A DNA stretch of 64,000 bases, taken from Tenacibaculum lutimaris (lineage in GTDB: Bacteria > Bacteroidota > Bacteroidia > Flavobacteriales > Flavobacteriaceae). The notes under the pieces were generated by a model. That model made no database searches and was not told where the DNA came from. It saw only the letters and a program-made list of their open reading frames with translations. The translations under genes were made by a program, and so were the position numbers. Positions within the stretch are counted from its first letter, which is position 1; every line of letters begins with the position of its first letter. This document shows, one piece after another, positions 35,638 through 44,183 of the stretch. The DNA lies in the NCBI RefSeq assembly GCF_003610735.1, contig NZ_RAQM01000006.1:82176-146175 (forward strand), in the 5' to 3' direction.

Positions 35638-37104
35638 TTAGTGTTTTTTTAGTTGATTAAAGCAATTGGTTATTTCTTCTAAATCATCAAAATGGTGTCG
35701 TATCCCATTTATTTCTTGATAGGTTTCGTGTCCTTTCCCTGCAATTAGTATAATATCTCCTGTTTTTGCCAATTTGCAAGCTGTTTTTATCGCTTGTCTT
35801 CTATCTAAAATCGATAATGTTTTTTTATAGTTCTCAGCAGCAACTCCTTCTTCCATCTGATCGATAATCGATTGTGGATCTTCAGTTCTTGGATTGTCTG
35901 ATGTAAAAATTGCTTGATTACTTAACTGCGAAGCAATCAACGCCATTTTTGGTCGCTTAGTTGCATCTCTATCCCCTCCACAACCTACTACTGTGATTAC
36001 TGTTTCATTTCCTGTACGGATATCATTAATAGTTTGCAATACATTTTTCAATGCATCAGGAGTATGTGCATAATCAACAATTGCTGTTACCCCTTCATTT
36101 GAAATTGTATATTGAAATCTCCCACTTACACTTTCCAACTCGCTTACAATTCTTAAAATCTCTAATTTTTCAAGCCCTAACAACTCCGCTACTCCATAAA
36201 TAGCTAATAAATTATACGCATTGAACTCACCTATTAACTTAGTCCAAACTTCAACTCCATTAATTGTCAACAAGGTTCCTGAAAAACGTTTTTCTAACAC
36301 TTTTGCTTTAAAATCTCCTATCGTTTTTAGCGCATAGGTTTGCTTAATAGCTTTAGTGTTTTGTAACATTATTTGTCCATTCTTATCATCAATATTCACT
36401 AAAGCAAATGCTGATTTTGGTAGAGAATCAAAAAAAGACTTTTTCACGTCACGATACTCTGCAAAGGTTTCGTGATAATCTAAATGATCGTGAGATAAAT
36501 TCGTAAACACCCCTCCCACAAACTCTAATCCTTCGGTGCGCTTTTGATGAATTCCGTGAGAACTTACTTCCATAAAACAATATTCCACACCTTCGTCAAC
36601 CATCTTAGACAAATATTCATTTATCGCTACCGAGTTTGGTGTTGTATGTGTTGCTTTATATTCTATTTCATCAACCATGATTTTAACGGTTGATAATAAT
36701 CCTACTTTATACCCTGCTTTTTTAAACAGCTGATACAATAAGCTTGCAATTGTAGTTTTACCATTGGTACCTGTAACTCCTACTAATTGCAAGCTTTTTG
36801 ACGGGTTGTTATAATAATTTGCTGCTATTATTGCTAAAGCAACATTTGAATCTTCTACTTTAATATAGGTAATTTGTTCGCTTCTTTTTTCAGGAACCTC
36901 TTCACAAATCACTGCTTTTGCACCTAGACTAACAGCCTTTTCAATATACTGATGACCATCAACCGTTACTCCTTTTTGCGCTACAAAAACATCATTATCC
37001 TGCACTTGTCTACTGTCAAACTGAATATTGTTTATATCAATATCCGTGTTTCCGTAAACTTCTTTTACAGCTACCTTATATAATATGTTTTTTAAATTCT
37101 TCAA
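35638..37104 (-). CDS. murE: UDP-MurNAc-tripeptide synthetase, meso-diaminopimelate type
   Basis: A 488-residue Mur ligase adding the third stem-peptide residue. It has the ATP loop GVTGTNGKTTIAS, the TTPNSVAI and VSSHGI motifs, and in the C-terminal domain SDNPRTEDP. The DNPR box is the known selectivity motif for meso-diaminopimelate, so the wall is Gram-negative A1gamma type. The start codon is TTG at 37104, directly abutting the TAG stop of ftsI; there is no suitable ATG. The N-terminal pattern (LKNILYK...FDSRQVQ) fits the family from that TTG. Confidence 0.96.
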   Translation of the reverse strand: MKNLKNILYKVAVKEVYGNTDIDINNIQFDSRQVQDNDVFVAQKGVTVDGHQYIEKAVSLGAKAVICEEVPEKRSEQITYIKVEDSNVALAIIAANYYNNPSKSLQLVGVTGTNGKTTIASLLYQLFKKAGYKVGLLSTVKIMVDEIEYKATHTTPNSVAINEYLSKMVDEGVEYCFMEVSSHGIHQKRTEGLEFVGGVFTNLSHDHLDYHETFAEYRDVKKSFFDSLPKSAFALVNIDDKNGQIMLQNTKAIKQTYALKTIGDFKAKVLEKRFSGTLLTINGVEVWTKLIGEFNAYNLLAIYGVAELLGLEKLEILRIVSELESVSGRFQYTISNEGVTAIVDYAHTPDALKNVLQTINDIRTGNETVITVVGCGGDRDATKRPKMALIASQLSNQAIFTSDNPRTEDPQSIIDQMEEGVAAENYKKTLSILDRRQAIKTACKLAKTGDIILIAGKGHETYQEINGIRHHFDDLEEITNCFNQLKKH

Positions 37105-39117
37105 CTATGATAATTTTAAATATACCGTTGCACCTTTTTGTACTTTCTTTCCGTTTTCAACAGATTGCTCTGTTACTTTTCCTATACCAGAAAACTTAAC
37201 TTTTAACCCCATGTTTTCTAATAAAGCAATGGCATCCATACCACTCATACCTGTTACCTTAGGCATAATGGTTTTATATTTCCTTAAATTTTGATAATAC
37301 TCTTGGTATTCTCCATCAATAACTTCATCTGAAATTTTATCTGCAACAAATTGCTTGTTAATAGCAGTTGAAGTATATATTTTCTGAGCTATTTCTTTAA
37401 AAATTGGTGCTGCAACTGTAGCTCCGTAGTATCCTTTTTCTTTTTTTGGACTATGTACCACTACTATACAAGAATATTTAGGCTCATCCGCCGGAAAGAA
37501 CCCTGCAAAAGAAGCTACATATTTCTCATTAGAGTAATAACCTCCTTCATACTCACCTTTATCATTCTTAGTTCGAGGAATATATTTTTTTGCTGTTCCT
37601 GTTTTTCCTGCCATTGAAAAATTTGGAGAATAGATTTTTTTACCTGTTCCATATTGAATAGTATTCTCCATTACCTTTCTTACTTTGTCTAGAGTTTCTT
37701 GAGAAGCTATTTTTTCTTTCAACACCTCTGTACCAAAACTCTGTTCTACCTTACCACCTACTCTTAACTCTTTAACAAAATAAGGTTTTACTAATTTACC
37801 ATCATTAGCTACTGCGTTGTAAAACGCCAAAGTTTGTAAAGGCGTTAATGACACTCCATACCCCCACGCCATCCATTCTAACGAAATAGGACTCCAACTT
37901 TTTTCTGACGGATCCGGTATATAAGGCTTACCTTCTCCTTTTATTTTCACTCCCGTCAATTGATCTAATCCAAATGATTTAATTCTTTCAGTGAACTTCT
38001 TAGGATTTTTATCGTAGTACTTTTGTATAGTTTTTACAATTCCAACATTAGAAGAAACTTCAAACACTCTACCCATAGATATTTTTCCAAAACCTCCCCA
38101 TCTACTATCTTCTACTTTGTGATTATTAATATAAATTCGTCCTTTTTCACAATCTACCACTGTTGAAGTATCTACCACTTTGTCCTCTAACGCCACCATT
38201 AAACTTGCCAGTTTAAATGTAGAACCAGGTTCATGACTCTCCCAAACAGCATAATTTCTTTTTTCGTAATACTTCCCTTTTGATGTTTTTCCTAAGTTTG
38301 AAATCGCTCTAATCTCACCTGTCTCCACCTCCATTACTACAGCACAACCATGATCTGCCTCGAAATACTCCATTTGTCGTAACAAAGCATGATGTGTAAT
38401 ATCTTGAATATTCACATCAATTGTTGTTATCACATCACTTCCATCAATAGGCTCTTTTTCATTTACATCATTAATTGGCTTCCATTGACCTTTAGCTATT
38501 TTTTGCTTTAGTCGCCAACCGTTTTCTCCCTCCATATAATCAGCAAATGCACCTTCTATTCCTGCTCCTCCTCTGTAATCATCATACCCAATAGTTCGTT
38601 CAGCTATTTTACCTATTGGATGCACACGTACTGTTTGCTGCTCAGCAATAAAACCACCTCGATATACTCCTCGATTAAAAATTGGGAAGCTTTTCATCTT
38701 TACATAATCATTATACCCAACATTTCGAGCAATAAACAAATAGCGATTCTTACGTCTTTTAGCTTCTCGCAACCTATTCTGATAATAACTTGCAGGCTTT
38801 CCTAATAAATTAGAGAGAGCTTCTGATAATCCACGGATATTTTTTTCAAAAACTTCTGAATCTACAGCTACCACATCCATACGAATTGTAAACTTTGACA
38901 TTGAAGTTGCCAACAAATTCCCATCAGCAGCATACACATTACCCCTATTCGCAAAAATAGTATCGTTCTTCGTAGTTTTCTCTAAGGATAATTTACGATA
39001 CTTCTCACCCTCAACATATTGAAGATTAAAAACTCTAAAAATGATAACAACAAAGAAAAGCGTCATTAAAACAACTATTACATAGAGTTTGTTTAATATG
39101 CTTTTTTTAACGACCAT
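37105..39117 (-). CDS. ftsI: septal penicillin-binding protein with one PASTA domain
   Basis: A 670-residue class B PBP, the septal transpeptidase. A transmembrane anchor is at about 10-30, the pedestal domain at about 55-225, and the transpeptidase domain at about 235-590 with the catalytic S299-T-F-K302 motif, SSN (EVSSNVGIV) and KTGT (MAGKTGTAKKY). The last 55 residues are a single PASTA domain (MPKVTGMSGMDAIALLENMG), the usual form in Bacteroidota and like SpoVD. It pairs with FtsW. It starts 5 bp after the ftsL-like gene. Confidence 0.96.
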   Translation of the reverse strand: MVVKKSILNKLYVIVVLMTLFFVVIIFRVFNLQYVEGEKYRKLSLEKTTKNDTIFANRGNVYAADGNLLATSMSKFTIRMDVVAVDSEVFEKNIRGLSEALSNLLGKPASYYQNRLREAKRRKNRYLFIARNVGYNDYVKMKSFPIFNRGVYRGGFIAEQQTVRVHPIGKIAERTIGYDDYRGGAGIEGAFADYMEGENGWRLKQKIAKGQWKPINDVNEKEPIDGSDVITTIDVNIQDITHHALLRQMEYFEADHGCAVVMEVETGEIRAISNLGKTSKGKYYEKRNYAVWESHEPGSTFKLASLMVALEDKVVDTSTVVDCEKGRIYINNHKVEDSRWGGFGKISMGRVFEVSSNVGIVKTIQKYYDKNPKKFTERIKSFGLDQLTGVKIKGEGKPYIPDPSEKSWSPISLEWMAWGYGVSLTPLQTLAFYNAVANDGKLVKPYFVKELRVGGKVEQSFGTEVLKEKIASQETLDKVRKVMENTIQYGTGKKIYSPNFSMAGKTGTAKKYIPRTKNDKGEYEGGYYSNEKYVASFAGFFPADEPKYSCIVVVHSPKKEKGYYGATVAAPIFKEIAQKIYTSTAINKQFVADKISDEVIDGEYQEYYQNLRKYKTIMPKVTGMSGMDAIALLENMGLKVKFSGIGKVTEQSVENGKKVQKGATVYLKLS

Positions 39118-39122
39118 TTATA

Positions 39123-39455
39123 TTATTCTTTATTATATGTTACTTTAATTTTTTGAGGAGGTGTTTTTGCAGGATACAATCCTTTACTTTTTACTCTATC
39201 TCGAATACTACTTTCTAATTTCATCTTCATAAGTAGTATACTTGTATCTACATCTTCATCCCGCAACTCTCTTTTCTTCTTATTCAACTCTGCTATTTGA
39301 ACCACTTTAGCATCTGCACTATGCGCGCTATAAATCATCATCAATAACAGAAGCACTACAAAGGTTAAAATCCGCCAATTTTTAAACGAGCTTTCATCTG
39401 TAAGAAAACTTCCTCTTAAAAGATTGTATACAATATTCTTCTTTCCGTTCGACAT
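39123..39455 (-). CDS. FtsL-like divisome protein
   Basis: A 110-residue bitopic protein: cytoplasmic start, a transmembrane helix at about 28-46 (ILTFVVLLLLMMIYSAHSA), then a periplasmic helix predicted to form a coiled coil (AKVVQIAELNKKKRELRDEDVDTS split by charged heptads). The size, topology and place between rsmH and ftsI are those of FtsL; in Bacteroidota this is annotated as FtsL-like because sequence similarity is weak. It should join the FtsQLB-type complex that activates FtsWI. Its start codon overlaps the rsmH stop by one base. Confidence 0.85.
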   Translation of the reverse strand: MSNGKKNIVYNLLRGSFLTDESSFKNWRILTFVVLLLLMMIYSAHSADAKVVQIAELNKKKRELRDEDVDTSILLMKMKLESSIRDRVKSKGLYPAKTPPQKIKVTYNKE

Positions 39456-40351
39456 TACTTTAGCGTTGCTATTCGCAGTTTTGCACTACGCGCTCTATTA
39501 TTCTCTTTAATTTCTTCTTTTGTAGGCACAATCATTTTACCTACTTTTTTCATTGGCTCATTCGTGTTTCCATAAAAATCTTTTTCTGGCTCTCCACTAA
39601 ACAACCCTGTTCTTATAAATCGCTTCACCAACCTATCTTCTAAAGAATGATATGAAATCACACTCAACCTACCATCTTCATTTAACAACTGTGGAATCTG
39701 TTTCAAAAATTCTTTCAACACCTCCAACTCTTGATTCACCTCAATACGTATTGCTTGAAAAATCTGCGCTAGAATTTTATGTTCTTTTGCCTTCGGAAGA
39801 AATCTTTGCAACACCTCTTTTAACTCGAAGCTTGTTTTGATTTCTTTCTCAGCTCTCGCTTCAACAATTGTTTTCGCTAATGTTCGCGCATTTCGTAACT
39901 CTCCATACAAAAACAATATATCCGACAATTGCTCTTCAGTATATGTGTTTATGATTTTCTTACCAGACAATTCTGATTTCTGATCCATTCTCATATCCAA
40001 ATCAGCATCAAAACGAGTTGAAAAGCCTCTTTCCGCCTCATCAAACTGATGAGAAGACACACCTAAATCCGCCAACACTCCATTAACTTTTTTCACCCCA
40101 TAAAAGCGTAAGAACCTAGAAATAAACCGAAAGTTCTCACCAATCAATACAAAACGCGGATCGTCAATTTTATTTTGTTGCGCATCTGGATCTTGATCAA
40201 AAGCAAACAACCTTCCTTTCTCTCCCAGTCGACTCAATATTTCACGCGAATGCCCACCTCCTCCAAAGGTCACATCCACATACACCCCATCCTCTTTAAT
40301 ATTGAGTGCATCTACACTTTCTTTCAACAAAACTGGACTATGATAACTCAT
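39455..40351 (-). CDS. rsmH: 16S rRNA (cytosine1402-N4)-methyltransferase
   Basis: A 298-residue SAM-dependent methyltransferase acting on the ribosomal P site. Motifs: YHSPVLLKESVDAL at the N-terminus, VDVTFGGGGHSREIL (SAM-binding motif I), FAFDQDPDA, VLADLGVSSHQFDEAERGFS with the conserved Asp, and VISYHSLEDRLVKRF near the C-terminus. It overlaps the end of mraZ by 14 bp, and the ftsL-like gene overlaps its stop, so the first three genes are tightly coupled. Confidence 0.97.
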   Translation of the reverse strand: MSYHSPVLLKESVDALNIKEDGVYVDVTFGGGGHSREILSRLGEKGRLFAFDQDPDAQQNKIDDPRFVLIGENFRFISRFLRFYGVKKVNGVLADLGVSSHQFDEAERGFSTRFDADLDMRMDQKSELSGKKIINTYTEEQLSDILFLYGELRNARTLAKTIVEARAEKEIKTSFELKEVLQRFLPKAKEHKILAQIFQAIRIEVNQELEVLKEFLKQIPQLLNEDGRLSVISYHSLEDRLVKRFIRTGLFSGEPEKDFYGNTNEPMKKVGKMIVPTKEEIKENNRARSAKLRIATLK

Positions 40352-40805
40352 CTTCTCCTATATTACCCATTACTTCTTCCGCTAAATCAGCAAAATCAAC
40401 AACAGCATCATCTATTACTTTTTCGTACTTATTCTTATCCCAAATCTCAATAATGTTTACTGCAGACGAAAGCACTACTTCTTTTTCTATTTCTGCGAAT
40501 TGACACAAATCTTTTGGAATTAATATCCTACCGGAAGCATCCATTTCAACCACTTTCACACCTGCTGTAAACCTCCTGATAAAGTCATTATTTTTCTTTA
40601 CAAATCGATTTAGTTTATTGATTTTTGCCATCACCAAATTCCACTCTTGCATAGGATACAACTCCAAACAAGACTGAAACACAGAACGTTTAATCACAAA
40701 ACCTTCTTGCAACACAGAAGACAACTGCTTCTTGAAAGCTGATGACATCATCATCCTTCCTTTAGCATCTACTTTACATTCGTATGTCCCAATTAAATTT
40801 ACCAC
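40338..40805 (-). CDS. mraZ: transcriptional regulator MraZ
   Basis: A 155-residue protein with two AbrB/MazE-type double-psi half domains (about 5-55 and 80-130), each with the DXXXR signature: VDAKGRMMM and MDASGRILI. MraZ forms ring oligomers and represses its own cluster by binding repeats upstream. The start is GTG at 40805; no in-frame ATG is available and LIGTYECKVDAKGR matches family N-termini from here. Three phased operator repeats lie 36-65 bp upstream. It is the first gene of the division and cell-wall cluster. Confidence 0.95.
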   Translation of the reverse strand: MVNLIGTYECKVDAKGRMMMSSAFKKQLSSVLQEGFVIKRSVFQSCLELYPMQEWNLVMAKINKLNRFVKKNNDFIRRFTAGVKVVEMDASGRILIPKDLCQFAEIEKEVVLSSAVNIIEIWDKNKYEKVIDDAVVDFADLAEEVMGNIGEDELS

Positions 40806-40827
40806 GTAAAGAAACTATAGTTTGCAT

Positions 40828-40870
40828 CAAAAATAAAAAATATTTACCACTTTTTACCACATTTTACCAC
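40828..40870 (-). promoter_or_regulatory. mraZ promoter box and MraZ operator repeats
   Basis: On the minus strand GTGGTAAA occurs three times at an exact 10-bp step (starting at 40870, 40860 and 40850). The TAnnTTTG-type box TATTTTTG (40835 to 40828) follows 5 bp later. Three repeats at 10-bp spacing containing GTG are the known MraZ operator layout in other phyla. A further GTGGTAAA copy begins at the GTG start codon itself (40805). Confidence 0.75.
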
Positions 40871-40975
40871 TTTGTTAATAAGTTTTGGTTTTTACCCTAA
40901 AAAACTGATGCTTAAGCTCTTTCAAAGAATATAAACCTCTGAAATAATAAAAATGAAATTTTAACAAAAAAGAAC

Positions 40976-40983
40976 TACATTTG
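40976..40983 (+). promoter_or_regulatory. -7 box for the alpha/beta hydrolase gene
   Basis: TACATTTG matches TAnnTTTG and ends 23 bp before ATG 41007. Its final G is the first base of an alternative GTG start at 40983, which argues for the ATG. Confidence 0.5.
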
Positions 40984-41006
40984 TGGTTAAGTCAAACAAG
41001 AAATCT

Positions 41007-41771
41007 ATGACTGAATTTTTAAAGAAAGAAGGCAAATTTACATACGCAGAAGCAGGAGAAGGAAGTCCGATTATTATACTTCATGGCTTAATGGGCGCTT
41101 TAAGTAATTTTGACTCAACTTTTAATCACCTTTCAAAAAAAGGATACAAAGTTATTATTCCAGAATTACCCTTATACACCTTACCTCTCCTTAAAACTAA
41201 TGTTAAGAATTTAGCTAAATTCTTACACGACTTTATCGAATTTAAAGAACTTGAAGAAGTAACTCTTTTAGGAAACTCTTTAGGAGGGCATATTGCTTTA
41301 TACTTTACCAAACATTACCCTCAAGAAGTTAAAGCTTTAGTTTTAACTGGTAGTTCAGGATTGTATGAAAACTCCATGGGAGATAGTTACCCAAAAAGAG
41401 GTGATAAAGAATTTGTTAGAAAAAAGGCACAAGATGTTTTTTACGACAAAGAAATTGCCACAGACGAACTTGTAGATCAGGTATATGATGTTATCAACGA
41501 TAGAAATACATTGATTAGAACATTAGCGATTGCTAAAAGTGCAATTCGACACAACATGGCTAAAGATTTGCCTGATATGAACCAACCCACTTGTTTAATT
41601 TGGGGAAAACAAGACAGTGTTACTCCACCTGAAGTAGCTGAAGATTTCCATAAATTATTACCTAATGCTGATTTATTTTGGGTTGATAAATGTGGGCACG
41701 CAGCTATGATGGAAAGGCCTGAAGAATTTAATGAAATTTTAGAAAGCTGGCTTTCTAAACGCGAAATATAA
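41007..41771 (+). CDS. alpha/beta-fold hydrolase
   Basis: A 254-residue serine hydrolase of unknown substrate. It has the oxyanion motif LHGLMGALSNF, the nucleophile elbow LLGNSLGGHIAL (Ser in GNSLGG), the acid in IWGKQDSVTPPEVA, and the catalytic His in DKCGHAAMMERPEEF. No signal peptide, so cytoplasmic. I use the ATG at 41007; the GTG at 40983 lies in the promoter box. It is followed 19 bp later by engB on the same strand and may be cotranscribed with it. Close relatives include esterases and C-C bond hydrolases. Confidence 0.92.
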   Translation: MTEFLKKEGKFTYAEAGEGSPIIILHGLMGALSNFDSTFNHLSKKGYKVIIPELPLYTLPLLKTNVKNLAKFLHDFIEFKELEEVTLLGNSLGGHIALYFTKHYPQEVKALVLTGSSGLYENSMGDSYPKRGDKEFVRKKAQDVFYDKEIATDELVDQVYDVINDRNTLIRTLAIAKSAIRHNMAKDLPDMNQPTCLIWGKQDSVTPPEVAEDFHKLLPNADLFWVDKCGHAAMMERPEEFNEILESWLSKREI

Positions 41772-41790
41772 CAACAGCTTAACTTATAAT

Positions 41791-42402
41791 ATGAAGATTA
41801 AATCTGCTGATTTTGTAATGAGTAACAGCAATGTTATCAACGCCCCAAAAGATCGTATTCCAGAATACGCTTTTATTGGTCGTTCTAATGTTGGTAAATC
41901 CTCATTAATCAACATGTTGATGGAACGTAAGGATTTAGCTAAAACTTCTGGAAAACCAGGAAAAACGCAACTTATCAACCATTTTAAAATTAATGATGAA
42001 TGGTTTTTAGTAGATCTTCCTGGATATGGTTATGCGCAGGTTTCTAAGAAAAAAAGACAAATCTTTCAATTTTTTATTGAAAACTACTTTAAAGAGCGTG
42101 AGCAATTAGTTTGCACTTTTGTTTTAATTGATTCTCGCCACGATCCTCAAAAAATAGACTTGGACTTTATGCAATTTTTAGGTGAAAACCGCATTCCGTT
42201 TTGTATCGTTTTTACTAAGGCTGACAAAATAGGAAGCTCAAAGCTAAATAAGCAAATTACCTCATATAAAAAGAAGTTATTAAATTACTGGGAAGAGTTA
42301 CCTATGAGTTTTGTTACCTCTTCATCAACAGGAATGGGGCGCGATGAGTTTTTAAACTTCATCAATCAAGTAAACGAAGATGTAGCTGAAAATTTTAAAT
42401 AA
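41791..42402 (+). CDS. engB: ribosome biogenesis GTPase YihA/YsxC (EngB)
   Basis: A 203-residue GTPase required for assembly of the large ribosomal subunit. GTP-binding motifs are G1 IGRSNVGKSSLIN, G2 Thr in the KPGKTQLINHF loop, G3 DLPGYGYA, G4 FTKADKI and G5 SSSTG. Single domain, cytoplasmic, typical length. The pseudouridine synthase gene follows after 30 bp on the same strand, which fits a ribosome and RNA maintenance grouping. Confidence 0.96.
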   Translation: MKIKSADFVMSNSNVINAPKDRIPEYAFIGRSNVGKSSLINMLMERKDLAKTSGKPGKTQLINHFKINDEWFLVDLPGYGYAQVSKKKRQIFQFFIENYFKEREQLVCTFVLIDSRHDPQKIDLDFMQFLGENRIPFCIVFTKADKIGSSKLNKQITSYKKKLLNYWEELPMSFVTSSSTGMGRDEFLNFINQVNEDVAENFK

Positions 42403-42432
42403 TTTTCAACATACCCTAAGAAAGTATCTTCA

Positions 42433-43119
42433 ATGCACTCCACTAAAGAAAACTTACAAATTCTACACGAAGACAATCACATTATAGTGATTAATAAACG
42501 TGCTGGTGATATTGTGCAAGGTGATAAAACTGGCGACAAACCTCTTTCAGATGTTGTAAAGGAATACATTAAAGAAAAATACGACAAACCTGGTAATGTT
42601 TTTCTAGGAACCGTTCACCGATTGGACCGCCCAACTACAGGTATTGTTATTTACGCACGTACATCTAAAGCTTTAGAGCGCTTGAACAAGATGTTACGTA
42701 ACAAAACCATCAAAAAAAACTATTGGGCAGTCGTTCAGCAGCAACCTCAAAAAGCAGCTGACACCTTAACAAATTACCTTAAAAAGAATCCGAAGAATAA
42801 TAAATCAACTGCCTTTACGAAAGAAGTAGAAGGAAGTAAAAAAGCTATACTTCATTATAAAACACTTAAAAAATTAGACAATTATTCGTTACTAGAAGTT
42901 GATTTAGAAACAGGTCGTCATCATCAAATTCGTGTACAACTTTCTAATATTGGCTCTACCATTAAAGGAGACTTAAAATATGGAGCTAAGAGAAGCAATA
43001 AAGATGGAAGTATTCATTTACATGCTCGTAAAATTGAGTTTACACATCCTGTTAGTAAAGAACTCATAAAAATTACTGCACCAACCCCTTCTGACCCTAT
43101 TTGGGATGCTTGTTTGTAA
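42433..43119 (+). CDS. RluA-family RNA pseudouridine synthase
   Basis: A 228-residue enzyme isomerising uridine to pseudouridine in rRNA or tRNA. The catalytic motif HRLDRPTTGIVIYARTSKA contains the essential Asp. Further family motifs are LLEVDLETGRHHQIRVQL and the C-terminal IHLHARKIEFTHP. No S4 domain precedes the catalytic domain, so it belongs with the short RluA forms (RluA/RluC/TruC type), and the exact target base cannot be told. The frame of the next gene overlaps its end, but the true start of that gene is downstream. Confidence 0.93.
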   Translation: MHSTKENLQILHEDNHIIVINKRAGDIVQGDKTGDKPLSDVVKEYIKEKYDKPGNVFLGTVHRLDRPTTGIVIYARTSKALERLNKMLRNKTIKKNYWAVVQQQPQKAADTLTNYLKKNPKNNKSTAFTKEVEGSKKAILHYKTLKKLDNYSLLEVDLETGRHHQIRVQLSNIGSTIKGDLKYGAKRSNKDGSIHLHARKIEFTHPVSKELIKITAPTPSDPIWDACL

Positions 43120-43148
43120 TTTGTATATTTAGACAAATTTCATGCAAG

Positions 43149-44180
43149 ATGAAGGCTCTTAAATTTTTAGCGATTTTAATTCTTCCTGTTACTGTTTACA
43201 TTTCGTTTACCAATACAGGATGGCTAACTTTATTACCTTTATTCATTTTTTTTGGCTTGGTTCCACTGCTCGAACTACTTTTCAACCCAGACAAACAAAA
43301 CCTCAGCAAAGAACAGGAAGAGCGAGAAAAAGAAAACAAACTATACACTTACATATTATATATAACAGTTCCTGTTCAATTAATTTTCTTAGGATGGTTT
43401 TTATGGATGATGAAAGACTCTCAATTAACTACTTTAGAGTATATAGGAAGAGTTTCTGCCATGGGATTAATGTGTGGCGTGATTGGTATTAATGTAGGTC
43501 ACGAACTTGGGCATCGCAGCAATCGTTTTGAGCAATTTTTAGGCGAAATATTACTGCTAACATCTTTAGATACTCACTTTTTACCCTATCATAATGCCGG
43601 ACATCATTTTAATGTAGCTACACCTAAAGATGCTGCAACCGCAAGAAAAAATGAAATAGTATATCTATTCTGGATCCGTTCTCATTTTCAAAGTTATTAC
43701 CAAGCTTGGGAAGCTCAAAATAAACGATTGAAAAATTCTGACAGAAATTGGTTTCATCTACAAAACAGAATGGTTATCTATACGATTTGCAACATACTGT
43801 TATTAGCAGGTATTTTCTTTTTCTTTGGATTAAATGCGCTACTTTCTTTTACAGCAGCAGCTGTTTTTGGAATTTTATTATTAGAAACTGTAAACTATAT
43901 AGAACATTACGGACTACTACGTAAACAAAACGAAAAAGGACGGTACGAACGTGTAAAACGAACCCATTCTTGGAATTCTGACCACAGAATTGGTATGTTA
44001 ATGTTATTTAATTTATCACGTCATTCCGACCATCATTATAATGGTAGTAAACATTATCAACTATTAAAATCATTACCTGAGAGCCCACAAATGCCTACTG
44101 GTTATCCAGGTATGATGCTCGTAGCTTTGGTACCTCCATTATGGTTTTCAATCATGAATAAAAAATTACAAGATATATAG
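43149..44180 (+). CDS. AlkB-type membrane fatty acid desaturase/alkane monooxygenase
   Basis: A 343-residue membrane diiron enzyme; I take ATG 43149 since the longer frame from 43101 overlaps the previous gene. It has about six transmembrane helices and the histidine boxes HELGH (118-122), HNAGHH (148-153) and a third box RHSDHHYNG near residue 300, plus NYIEHYGLLR. This pattern is the alkane 1-monooxygenase AlkB subgroup, which hydroxylates terminal methyl groups with electrons from rubredoxin. No rubredoxin or reductase gene is nearby. An aldehyde dehydrogenase starts 3 bp downstream, consistent with stepwise alcohol-to-acid oxidation. Confidence 0.88.
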   Translation: MKALKFLAILILPVTVYISFTNTGWLTLLPLFIFFGLVPLLELLFNPDKQNLSKEQEEREKENKLYTYILYITVPVQLIFLGWFLWMMKDSQLTTLEYIGRVSAMGLMCGVIGINVGHELGHRSNRFEQFLGEILLLTSLDTHFLPYHNAGHHFNVATPKDAATARKNEIVYLFWIRSHFQSYYQAWEAQNKRLKNSDRNWFHLQNRMVIYTICNILLLAGIFFFFGLNALLSFTAAAVFGILLLETVNYIEHYGLLRKQNEKGRYERVKRTHSWNSDHRIGMLMLFNLSRHSDHHYNGSKHYQLLKSLPESPQMPTGYPGMMLVALVPPLWFSIMNKKLQDI

Positions 44181-44183
44181 CCT

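Noticed and set aside
43101..43148. Upstream start for the AlkB-type protein
   Set aside because: It overlaps the pseudouridine synthase gene; the membrane protein family begins at the ATG at 43149.
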